Part shown: positions 1 to 10,567 of the stretch, in pieces
Layout: every line of letters begins with the position of its first letter
Position numbering within the stretch: the stretch's first letter is position 1
Source of the DNA: Rusavskia elegans
Lineage: Eukaryota > Ascomycota > Lecanoromycetes > Teloschistales > Teloschistaceae
Assembly (NCBI GenBank): GCA_011316305.1
Contig: SAUG01000096.1
Span: forward strand, 186,001-250,000
Reading direction: 5' to 3'
Length of the DNA: 64,000 bases
Translations under genes and position numbers: made by a program
Notes under the pieces: generated by a model
Told to the model about the DNA's origin: nothing
The model's input: only the letters and a program-made list of their open reading frames with translations
The model's database searches: none

Positions 1-3000
1 GGACTGCAACTACAGCCCGAGCGTTGTAGGAATCTAGGTTGTAGGCTTTCCGATATAGCATGAAAGCAACTACTGTCCTATGTGGAGAAATGACTGTGTT
101 CGTACTAAGATTTCAGCTATAGGTTTCCAAGATGGTAGCTTTGGGCACAAGGCGTAAGTGCAAAGTATATAACCGGTTGTTAATTTCCTCCTGTTAACAT
201 TGTTATAACTTACGTGTCCGCAAGCCATCACAGCCATTCCTGCCATGTCGTATCATACCTAAATCAGATTATTTTAAGGTACGTTGATCGAGTGGCGTAG
301 ATTAGGAGCTCAGATAACCTAGGTATGGATCTTTGGTGATGCGAAGGGAGTTTTCGGGAAAACGGAATGAAAATTTATGGAAGGCTGAATCGGAGTATGT
401 AGCTGGGATTTTGAAAAACAAGATTGGGGCTTTGCTATTGAGGTGGACAAAAAATGAACATACCTGGGTATGATATCTGTAAAGTGGCTCGGTCATCGAG
501 TTCGATCGAACGTTCGAAGGGGGTTCTTGATGGAAGGGAGTGGGTATCGGGATCCTTTATCGACGGGTGGTGTTTGGGTTGGGGGAGAAGGAAGAGGAAG
601 ACATGGAAGAGAAGTCCAAGTCGGTTTGATAGGAGATATCCGGGAGCTGTAAGGTATGGTATACTGTTTTCAGGAAGCTCAATGGGTCTCTCCGATAGTG
701 GATACATGTTATCTTTCATTATAACTTTATCACAACTGAATATCCTTAATCCAAAAGCAAAGGATAACACCTACCCTACCAGGGCATTGGATTCAGGGGT
801 CAATACTTGTAGCCCCTGAATCTAATGCCAGCAGTAGCGGGGTAGGTGATAATATCATCTTTTCATTGATTAGAAGCAGAGATATGGAGAACTTTCCTCC
901 GCCTCGATATCACAAACATGGTAGTGCGTTTACTTTTATGATACCCTATATACCGTACAGGTTTTTTGAATAACTTTCAGAGACCTATTTTCCTTTCTCT
1001 TACCGGCCCACCGACCTATATATTGGGTGTCACGTACGGGCGCTACCTGGCGAGTCGATTTAATACTATATATTTTCGAACGCGTGACGCCTTCAAGGCG
1101 TGACCAAGTAAGAAGGGTGGGAATGTCTCCATGACAAGTCGAGACTTGATAGCAAAATAGTGTATCGTGGAGGTAATCGTGGACTTTTGCTGATAGGTTG
1201 TTGCTGCGTATAGAACACTGATTGGTTATAGATAGAGCTTGGACGTTCTTTATACTCACGATGTTTAGAGGCATCATCGTAGAGATCGATGTGACTCAGT
1301 ATCATGTCTGCTTCAGGGCGCTGGCATAACTAACCCAAAGTTGTCACGTACTCTATCTATCTTGATATCTACCCTGACCGCCCCTGAGAAGGAGTAGAGG
1401 GAGCAAAATTTTCATGTCAAGGGTGTGTGATGATAGCTTAGCTGTGCTGCAGCTTAGAAAGTAGCGCGCGAAGAATTTTCAAATTCTCTTTCTCGGGTTT
1501 ATCTAAAGCTTGAGTAGACCTTCCGCTGCTGGATTGGGTCTTCGCTGGATGTATTCCGCCTGAAAAGCCCCCGAATCGAAGACTCCAGCAGCGGAGGGGA
1601 TATGATCAGGATAAGCTAGTTCAGTTGAAAGTATCGAGTAGCTCTGTAACGCTTTAATCAGCGACATTCCAAGTAAATCTGGATCCAGGGTTCGATCCTA
1701 ATACTAGATGGACAGCGTATTACCGCGGGAAATACAAAGGAGTACTTAAAGCGCTGCCTCCTTCGTATCCTGGGATATACATTCTCTGGAACGACCGAGA
1801 GGGGCTCTGCGTCAACGGCACGAGAGGCGTGTATAAAAGGAAGGCAATAGTATATAGAAAGTTTTAATGTACTATAGACGGCTTGGTGAACTCAATGTCT
1901 TTTGCAATCATCTGTCTGTAACAGTAAAAATCTTTGCGAAGCGGTCATTTCACGGCAGGAATTAAGGTGCAACAAACCTAATAGCTTGCTTACCTACCGT
2001 TCTGAGCATAGTGCATACCATGAATGTACGGTAGTGCCGCTTGATGAATCAACGCCAAGTGTCACGTTTGAGAAACTCCTGCCTCATCTGAGACGTCTCA
2101 GACAACGATACAACAGTAGGATCTACAATTGATTATGGGTGACGTGAGAAATTGAATCCTATTTCTTTGCGTGAATTTCAGTCTGATAATACAATGTATT
2201 CCATCAGAAAGGTCTTTACGATCCGAAGATATTCCGAAAGAGCTGCCGGTTACCGAGGAGTTGTACGTGATGAATTTCTGTAGATTGACTGCCCAAGTCT
2301 GATTGAACGGAAACTCACGTGTCGAGCTATATAAGTGACTTAGAGATGTAATTCTCGAGTCAGGACAGGATTGACGGCGAATCGTTGATATCCTGGCACA
2401 GCACCGGTATAAGCTAGGGTAACGGTCACGAGACACAGCCAGATAGATTCTGAAAAACGCGTGATTGATTTATTGACGCAGAGAGACCGATTTAGCCTAT
2501 ATCTAGCATCTTGAAAAATTAAAAATGCACTCCGAAATGCAACGGGAGCAGAAACAAGGTTCGTGACTGAAGCGGGCCCGAAGAGACCTGTAATAGTATT
2601 AAGACATGCAACTTACCGCTTCATAAGGTAGGAGTACTCCTTCAGAAGTAACCTTGCCACAAACGTGGCATCTCTTGCACCAAACCTGTCTCCCACCGCT
2701 TCCCGTCGAATGACCACCTTGCATGTCAGCCATTGCATGATCAAAAATTTGGAAGGGATCATATGTAGGCTCCTCGCCCCATCTTACTAAACTTTGTCTA
2801 ATATTCGACAAACATCCAAAGTGGATCAATCGGCCCCAGCTATGGCACGGTGGCGAGCCCGCTGGTAAGCTTCACACCTGCAAATACTCCCCCACCGCCC
2901 GCTACAAGGTTATGTAGGTCCATAGAGATACGTGAAACAAAAGTGGAGTTGATGTCAAGCTTAACTATGCTACGGTCCACAAAAGGTAGTGACAGATCAG

Positions 3001-4036
3001 AGGGAACGCCTCTACGACATGAATCAGAAAGGTCTTGACTAAACAGGCACAATGGAGGTGGAGGTCATTGATCAGCAGAACCGGACTGAGCCATCATTAG
3101 GACTGCTTTCCACAGGAGTATCGTAACGATTTCGTAGAATGATCAGAAGTACTCGTTAGTCTCCACAGGATGGGAGAATTGAAGGATTCAGAAGCGTGCG
3201 GTCGGGACAAGATGCTTGGAGAAGTCAAGCCTCTTGTTCTGCCGGTGAGAAAATGTATTGAAATATAAACCACTAGTTTAGTGCAATTGTTCGTTACCTG
3301 GCACCACACCCAAACGAGACTGTTTACGCAAATTATGTGGGATTGTTTGCTATCCCCATACAGTAGACCAGCTAACATCCCAGCGCGTTGATTGACCCGT
3401 CCGTTTCTCACTTAGAGTGACTTCACTTCGCTCAATTCGCCAGCTGGACCCATTCGATACCCTTTTGGCGAAGCGGACGTTGTAGATATCTGATCTGAGG
3501 ACCGGACTATCAGATATGGATAGGGTCCGTCCGCCATGGGGATCATATCTTGCTGAGGCGTTTCTGTTGGTATATCATAGACCATCTCTGATTGTATCCT
3601 CTTGCTTGGTTATTGCAACTCTCTCTCCAACCGCTTCATGCTCCGTCCCACACCACTGCGCCCGTCAAGCCTGGGCCTTTGAATAGCAGTAAATAGCGGC
3701 ATTGATTGGTTGGTCTTATTTCTGGGCTACGTAAATGTGGTCTTGGGTTGAGCGGGGTGCTGCAGTGAGTTTGGATAAGAACAACGGGGGCACCTCCCGG
3801 TCGTATCCTTCTCGGAACTGACCATGTGCTGGCATCTCTGGGGTGCTGCTGCATCTCCTGGATGGCCTGCCCTTCGAGCTGCGCCGACCCGACTTGCATT
3901 TCTTGAGCGGCTCCGGCCTGCAAGCACATTTTCACGTAGTATTGGTGATGTAACATATTCCAGAGCATGAGTTCTACGCCTGTGGGGAGGAGAAGAGTGC
4001 TGCAATGCTATTGTCGTATTGTCGGGCTATTCCTCA
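1..4036. other. No confident gene
   Basis: Only short open frames (at most about 113 codons) occur on either strand, and none shows a recognisable domain or a convincing splice chain. No rRNA, tRNA or long repeat was seen. A small exon of an unknown gene cannot be excluded, for example the minus-strand frames near 3.6-4.0 kb that lie just downstream of the next gene. Confidence 0.5.
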
Positions 4037-5130
4037 CTAGGTGAATCCGAGCCTCTCAGGTCTTTTCGACACCCTTCCACTCTTCGTCTTACACCCTCGT
4101 GGAGACCCTTGCCTGTTCTCCTGCTTTGAGTGCCGTGCCTCTTGTGCTGGATCCCGCCGCCTTCTTTTGCAGGACATACTCGATATTAGTGATTCTGCGT
4201 TGATCTTTGTAGAGAGCTTGCTCTTAGGTGCCGTCGCCCTTCTTGTAGTCGCACGCTGCGCGCTGTCGGGATGTAGAGCAATACTTGCTCCGTGAGGCTG
4301 AAATTGTCGGCCAGGCGAATTCTGCTGGTTGTTGAGGTTGCCGGGTGAGTCAACTTGATGTGTTGGTGGAGTTGCTGTGGAGCTGAGGTTCGAATCTTGC
4401 GGCTCCTCTTGTCGCGTTTTCTGAGAGTCTCCTGCCCTTTCGCCCAAGTATTCGGCTTCGTGTTGGTTTCTTGGTAACCGGCGTCGTAGGCTTCGTTGGT
4501 TGGATGGCTGTTTCGATATCCTTGAAGAGACTGGCTTGAGAACTGAGCGAACCTTCGACTTCCCCTTCCGGGGCCTCGGAGTGGCTGCCTTGCGAGCAGC
4601 ATTGACCCGATGCTCACTACCTCTAGTATCATTTGTGGACGTCGATTTCCCTATCCATTGACCTGTCGCGCCATCTGCGTCCTCATCGAGGGGTAATGTC
4701 GGAGAACGTATACGTGTTGATGGTGCGGGAGCGCGTGATTTTCTAGGGTATGAAGCGTGAGCGTGCGAAAGTGACACTAATGGGGCATACATACTTAAGC
4801 GCAGACTCAAGTGCAAAACTGAGTGCATCGGCATTCAAATCAGTCGTCTTCCTGAGATGTCTGATCGACGCGTTAGGTAAGAAGTAACAGCCTCTTAAGA
4901 ACGTATCGGTAGCGTACTGTATCTTGGCGCACAAAGCGCTTAGGTCCTCTCTCGAACAATCTTGAATACCTGGAATGTCGATGATTCTTCGCAGCGAAAT
5001 AGTGTCAGCATGATCAACCGTGAGTTACGATCGTTTCGCTGGGGTGGGCCACGTACATGTGAGAATCAAAAACCTGTTCGGTGCGACGAGCAAACAGCTT
5101 ATCAATTCTAGAGACATTTGTAAGAGCCAT
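4037..5130 (-). CDS. Unknown basic protein, three exons (323 aa)
   Basis: I propose join(5130-5057, 4986-4795, 4742-4037) on the minus strand. The ATG is at 5130. The first intron has GTACGT and a CTGAC branch, ending in CGAAG; the second has GTATGT and ends in CCTAG. The phases agree and give 324 codons including the stop. The first ~90 residues are mixed and could be a small folded domain containing ARRTEQVFDSH and CAKIQYATDTF. The rest is Ser/Pro/Arg/Lys-rich and disordered, with basic patches such as PRKGKSKVR and KRRRR that could serve nuclear localisation or DNA contact. I do not recognise the family. The splice structure is inferred; the long terminal exon on its own could be fortuitous, but the phase agreement across two introns supports a gene. 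It borders the AT-rich island upstream. Confidence 0.5.
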
Positions 5131-5275
5131 GATGGCTGGAGCAACGTGGCATAGACTAGAGGTAGAGATAATGAGGTTGGAGAAATTAGAAGGACAAATG
5201 TATGACCACGGATAATTACCGCATGTTCCTTGCCTCCGTGGCGGCGTTGACCCTGGCTTCACGCTTACCTTTTTA

Positions 5276-6100
5276 ATTTAGTCTATCTTGACAATCTAAA
5301 CTATGTTCTATTTTCCGTAAATATTTTACGAAATAACGATTTTGAATCGGCCTTCGAAGCGAGAAATTATATATATACGTTCGAAGTTTATTTCCTCGCG
5401 CGAGTTTTTCTACTAAGCGAGTATTCGTCTTTGAATAAAACTACGCTAACGATTTTTAATATTTTATCTTTCGATAAACTTTTATCGAATCTTTTTTTTT
5501 TTTCATTAAAAACGTAAAATCGATTTAAATTATTCAAAAATCTAGATTAAATATTTATATATAGATATATAAAGGCCTGGTGGCGCAGCGGCAACACTGC
5601 GTGACCGGGAGACCCAGCGGATCCAGCGCTTTTCGGAGTTAACGGAGTTAATCTAACGGGTCGAGGGTTCGAAGCCCTCGAAGGCTAACTAATACTTGAG
5701 TTTTTTCTATCGACCCTAGTCGATTTTTATATAGAGTTTTTATACAGAGGGCTTATACAGTAGATCGTCTCGGCCTAGCCCGATCGATCGAAGTAAATAG
5801 ATTAATTAAAATTAAATTGATTACGGTTTTCCTTTGGGTTTTAGTCCAGATCTAGCTTTTTCGGGAGTTCTAAATTCGAGTTTTCGGTAAAATACTTGAG
5901 TACTAAAATAATTACGTAATCTGATCGAATTAGCGCCTCTAACGTTAGATTCGTGAAAGATTAAGATCAAAATCCGAATGATTAATCGCATATATATAGA
6001 TATATAAAACCTCTAATTCTAATATTTTTTGCTCTATCTAGTAAAATATTTGTATCTTCGATATAAACCCCCTGCGGGGTTACTCTTCTCGGACACTAAG
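5276..6100. repeat. AT-rich relic island, RIP-like
   Basis: Base composition shifts abruptly to very AT-rich DNA full of TA steps and TTTATATA runs, then returns to normal near 6.1 kb. This is the usual look of a repeat mutated C-to-T by repeat-induced point mutation. No open frame of note survives. The only GC-rich stretch inside is the tRNA-like unit at 5574-5706. The family of the parent repeat cannot be told from one copy. Confidence 0.6.
5574..5706 (+). ncRNA. tRNA-like Pol III unit (SINE head or tRNA relic)
   Basis: A perfect A box (TGGCGCAGCGG, 5581-5591) is followed by a B box with one mismatch (GGTTCGAAGCC, 5666-5676) and a T6 run at 5701-5706 that would stop Pol III. The T arm is ideal: GAGGG (5663-5667), a seven-base loop, then CCCTC (5675-5679). 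The D stem GCGC/GCGT pairs around a loop with GG. Five of seven acceptor pairs can form between 5574-5580 and 5680-5686. The middle is too long (74 nt between the boxes) and leaves almost no variable loop, so this is not a normal tRNA gene. It could be a tRNA-derived SINE head, an intron-bearing tRNA relic, or a Pol III small RNA. It is much less AT-rich than its surroundings. Confidence 0.55.
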
Positions 6101-6434
6101 AACCCCCACTAGTAGGGTCGGTCCTGACTAGCGAATCACACCCGCCCATCCTTCGTTTCCGTCACGTGCCGGCGCGTACAAGATCATCCATGACACTTTC
6201 TGCAAGTGCCAGTGGCCGAATCATTCTACAATGGGGTCTTAGCGAAGGGTATATAGACGAGTAAATACGGGTGAGAAGTGAGGGGTAAATGTCTATATTC
6301 TTCCGTCTGACCCGCCATCGCTTTGGCTTCCAACGCGCCAACAACATACTTCCTCAATAGATCCGTTCTAGTCTTCCTTCCACCTACCATCCCGTCATTC
6401 CCGTTTTCCATCTTCCTTGTTTGCATTTTTGAAC
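6101..6434 (+). promoter_or_regulatory. 5' region of the FHA-kinase gene
   Basis: This 334-bp segment lies between the AT-rich island and the start codon. It becomes pyrimidine-rich on the plus strand from about 6345 (TTCCTTCCACC, CCGTTTTCC), which is typical just upstream of fungal start codons. No specific binding site stands out. Confidence 0.35.
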
Positions 6435-9400
6435 ATGGACGTGTCCGACGTCTGCGCGATTCTAACTCCGTGTCGCGGAAAATATTGGACCAACACCATC
6501 CAGGCGTTCAGCCACCCGCACAATGCTACATGGATCGATACGGGGCCTATTGACAGTAGAGAGCCCACTCCAGCCCTCTCATCAACTCCCGAGAGTGAAG
6601 ATAACTCCGCCCATCGACTCGTCCTAAAGTTCGACCAGCTCAGCCACTTCAGCGAGATTCAGGCCGGCACTGATGAGAAGGTCTGCCATATCTTGTTAAA
6701 GTTTCCAGGAATCAAAGCGGTCAGCGCTCGACAATTTGTAATCGTCGTCCGACCAGACTATACCGTGTTTTTGGAGGACCGATTCTCGACGTACGGTACG
6801 CGCGTGACATACGATAGTAAAAAGGAAGAGCGGAAAGAGCTAAACGGAGACTGGATTCTTGCAGACCCACCAACGGTTCCAAAGCGCTGGAACGAGGTGG
6901 TTATCTGTACAGGCAATCTTGCATACACAATCGAGTTTCCGAACCATGCTGCTGGCTCATCCGAATACCTGAAGAAACTCCAAACATTCCGTGAGAGAGA
7001 GAACACAGAGGTCCCGCTTTTCGATGCACTTGGTCTACACAGCAACCCGATCACCGCAGCACCCAGTCGGCCCTTTACTTCCCAAGGAAATGAGCGACCG
7101 CCCTACTACCGCTGTGGAGAGATTGCTTCATCTTTGTTTGGTATTGTCGAAAAGATCTTGGACACGAGGGATCAGAAATACTATGTCAAGAAAACGATAC
7201 TTCATTACCCAAGACCGGAAAAGGCTGAAAGAAAGAGGAAGCGGAACGGGAAGACGGAGATGACGGCTCACGAGGCTTGGTTCAAGGACTTCCGGACCCG
7301 GATGACCGCCTTGCAAACCATCAATCATGTGAGTCTACCGACCGTCTGATGAACGAATTCTAATCTTTGAATAGCCGAATGTTCTTCGGGTGATAGACTA
7401 TGGCGAGACTCCCCACCCTTTCTACATTATGCGCTACTACGAGCGCGGAACTCTGAGGGACCTCCACAAAGACGGACTTGGTGAGGACATGTTTCCGAAA
7501 ATCCTTCTCCAGCTCCTACTCGGCCTTCGTGAGCTTCACAAGCTAGGATTCGCACATAGAGATCTCAAGGAAGAGAACATCCTTGTTGACGATCTTACTC
7601 TCATCCTTGGCGACCCAGACTTCATGAAGTCGGAAAATGACAACATCTTGAAGACCTTTTGTGGTACAGCTCTGTACGCTGCGCCTGAGATTTGGACTGG
7701 ACCGAGTAAGAGTTACGGAATATCTGTAGACATATGGTCATTGGCCATCTGTATCTTGAATCTTTTCTACAACCTCGTGTGGTCTTCTGATCCATTACCT
7801 CATCTTTTTGAGAACGACAAACTGAAAGCCTGGAATCGGAAGTGGTGCAAAGCTGTTTTCAAACAGCTTGATGAGCTGGACGAGAATAACGACCAGATTA
7901 TAGACATTCTCAAGCCCATGTTGAAGTTTGATCCCGCAAAGAGATCTACTGTTGATCAGTGCTTGACAAGAGGTTGCGAGAATGGTCTATTCAGGGAGAA
8001 CCGATTTGGCGATATCGTTCTTGCTGAAGCCACGGAAGTGAATACCGGGTTTTCCTTCCCCGACTTCGGCCTGGATGACGGAGCAAAGACACCAAAACTC
8101 CAATCGTCCTTGTTCGGTGGTCCCGCTAACGTCTTGCTCCTCTCCACTATACGTCCTGGAGAGATTCCGGGCGACACCGAAGATGGAGTTATCCCACAAC
8201 TGACCTTTCCTTCTATCTCTGGCTTGCTATCATCCCCTCTGGATGACGACTTATCGGCATTAGCAATTCCATCATCCTTCTTGGGAGAGATATGCGATAA
8301 CCCCATTCCCACAATTGAAGTCCACGAGAATAGTTCGGGCTGCGGTGAAGGCGAGAGAATGCCAACGGGGCATTCTCCATCCATCTCCGAGGGTGATAGT
8401 TCAGGACGTCCAGCGCGCCGACTGAAGATCTCATCGCACAATGTGAGCGAGTGTTCCTCCGTAGACGTCAACGCCGATTTCAGAGAGGGGCGCGAGACCA
8501 GCTTGGTGGCTAGGGCAGAGCGTCATCAGCGCACCATAGCTGAGATACCGTTAGCTTTGACATCGATACGCACCGATCGGCCGAGTTCGGCAGCGAGCGT
8601 GGAAGTTCCTGGTTCGGGAACACCAAATGTACGAGAGAAGCATCCGGAACAACGTCTGAGTGTCTACCTGGGTCACCACCGCGATGAGGCACGGCTGCAA
8701 GAGGTATGGAATTCTGAACTCCATTTATCAGATGGTTCGTTTTTGATTGTATTTAGTTGGCAAATCGTGTCCAAATACGTGTTAACAGGAAAATTGTGAC
8801 AATACGGAAATCCGATTGCTGGCTCTCCGCAACCGACATCCTCGCAGTAGCCGATAAGACCGACGACGAGGTTGTTATTAATGAGAAAGGCAAGCAATTA
8901 TGGCCGTTACAAGGTCCCTGCGACGGTTGGGTATCTTACGAGTACGGACGATCACTTTGCGATGCTTTGAAGCTGAGACACTTACCCGATCTACTGCTGA
9001 ACAAATTCCATGGATATTTTCCGGTCATATTCCTTACTAACATCATCATGATTCGCGAGAGAGACTTTTGGGTCAATGGGACTCATATCGTGAAAGCGGC
9101 TGGGAAGACGAGACGGGAAATCGAGAAGCTTAAGAAAGATCTTCACATCGACCTCGTTCAAGGGGGTTTGGCCAGATACCAAGGCTCCTACGTGGACTTC
9201 AAGGATGCAATCCAAATTTGTCATAAATATCGTCTGGAGCGTCTGGCAAAGCTTTTACAGCAAACGGTTAAAGACCATGTCGTCCGTCCGGGGGTACACA
9301 CCGGAGAGAACATGGCTTTCGACTATCCAAGGGAGGCTACCGGTCCCGGCGCAGGTTCTCAGGCAGTTAATTCACTACATCAATCCTCCAACAGCATTGA

Positions 9401-10567
9401 GAGCGTCTTCAACGTGAGTCCTGAGCAGCAAGAAGAGCATATAAGACAGGTCTGACCCCTCAACTCCTTACCACAAGATAGAATTGGTTTGACAGAGTTT
9501 AGTTACCAAGCTATGTTCAGCTGAATGTTCGCGGGAAACCAGTGACGATGCGTAAATCCGATTCGTGGCTGAACGCAACTGAGATCCTTGAATTAGCAGG
9601 GAAAGATAAGAGGCAGCGCAAGATTATTTTTCGCCTGATGAAGGAACATACCAAAGTCGAGACAGTGCGAGCCAGCGTTATTGGGGTGGGGCCTAGCGCC
9701 TGGGTCTGCTACGACCAAGGCCGATTGCTCTGCGAAGCATTCGGACTGAGCAATACGCTCCGATCTTTGCTCAAATTTGGACGAGGGGATGAAAACGATA
9801 CAAGACCGTACACCAGGCGGAAGAACTATCTCATCCCATCAAAGTTCATCCCGATCTTCCTTGAATCCAAAACGATAATGATGCGCGAGTCAGACTGTTG
9901 GATCAATGCAGGTCACATTTTGCGGGCGGCAGGGCAAGAACGGCTAAAGATTGAAGAAATCAAAAAAGATGTCGGTGCATTTGAAGTAGTTCATGGAGAA
10001 GTGGCGCATCGAGGCGTCTACGTAAGTATCGAAGATGGGATGCAAATATGTCTCAAATATCATCTGGATCAGCTGGCAGGACTTTTACAGCAGATGGTTC
10101 GGGAGCATCATGACTCACCAGAAAACCTCGGCCGAGAGGACCTCACTGCGTCAGCTTCATCGAAAAAGCCAGGTTCGTACTCAACCATTACTTCGCAATC
10201 CGATAATGGTTCAAGCCGGTTGCAATCGGACCTTGAACAACCGAGACGCAATTCTACGAGAGAAAGTGAAAGTGAAAGCTCAAACGTAGATTCGTCGGCT
10301 TCAGAGACGGATTCAGATATCTCGCGCTCGGTACTGCCGAAAAGAGACCGGACTCTATCGGAGGGTGAGGTGTGCCGGGATCCGTCTTCAAGTAGAGCCT
10401 GCTCTAAGGCGAGTACTAGGAAGAGGGAAGCCCGTGCTGAGTATAGGGAACCGTCCTTTTCAATGGGTTCCTTCCTACCACCAATTGGAAATTCATTCCT
10501 CGCCCAAGTACACCCAGACCTCAACTATCAACTGCCATCATTCGAAACTTCGGACATTAGTCTATAG
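6435..10567 (+). CDS. FHA-like / protein kinase / four APSES-KilA-N-like repeats fusion (1326 aa)
   Basis: Exons: 6435-7328, 7375-8703, 8757-9449, 9503-10567; all introns are phase 0 (46, 53 and 53 bp). Residues ~50-175 resemble a degenerate FHA domain (LKFPGIKAVSARQF, STYGTRV). A kinase domain follows at ~210-500: a weak Gly loop (GEIASSLFG), the ATP lysine in YYVKKTI, HRDLKEENIL, a DFG position reading DPD, and CGTALYAAPE. Residues ~500-740 are Ser/Pro-rich linker. Then come four related units of ~75 residues, two per exon, near 750, 835, 980 and 1085. Each starts like IRKSDCWLSATDIL or MRESDCWINAGHILRAAG. Units 2 and 4 go on to YQGSYV/RGVYVS plus QICxKY, the pattern of APSES/KilA-N DNA-binding domains. 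The C-terminus is Ser/Glu-rich. FHA and kinase suggest phosphothreonine-dependent signalling; APSES-like units suggest DNA binding. Function is inferred only. It sits between relic repeat patches. Confidence 0.8.
8704..10120 (+). repeat. Intragenic tandem duplication including an intron
   Basis: Unit A (intron 8704-8756 plus exon 8757-9449) and unit B (intron 9450-9502 plus the start of exon 9503-10567) are related in order and structure. Both introns are exactly 53 bp and end in TTTAG. The exons then open with matching peptides (LANRVQIRVNRKIVTIRKSD and LPSYVQLNVRGKPVTMRKSD). Each exon carries two APSES-like units, and both end with a shared nucleotide stretch, CTTTTACAGCA (9253 and 10083). 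The copies are diverged, and unit B has about 84 extra bp before that point, so the event is not recent. Because each exon already holds two units, an earlier duplication probably made the pair. Confidence 0.65.

Noticed and set aside
1680..1705. GGTTCGATCC-like B box
   Set aside because: One base short of the consensus and with no A box at a suitable distance.
7956..8471. 171-codon minus-strand frame
   Set aside because: Antisense to the Ser-rich linker of the FHA-kinase gene; no ATG context or domain.
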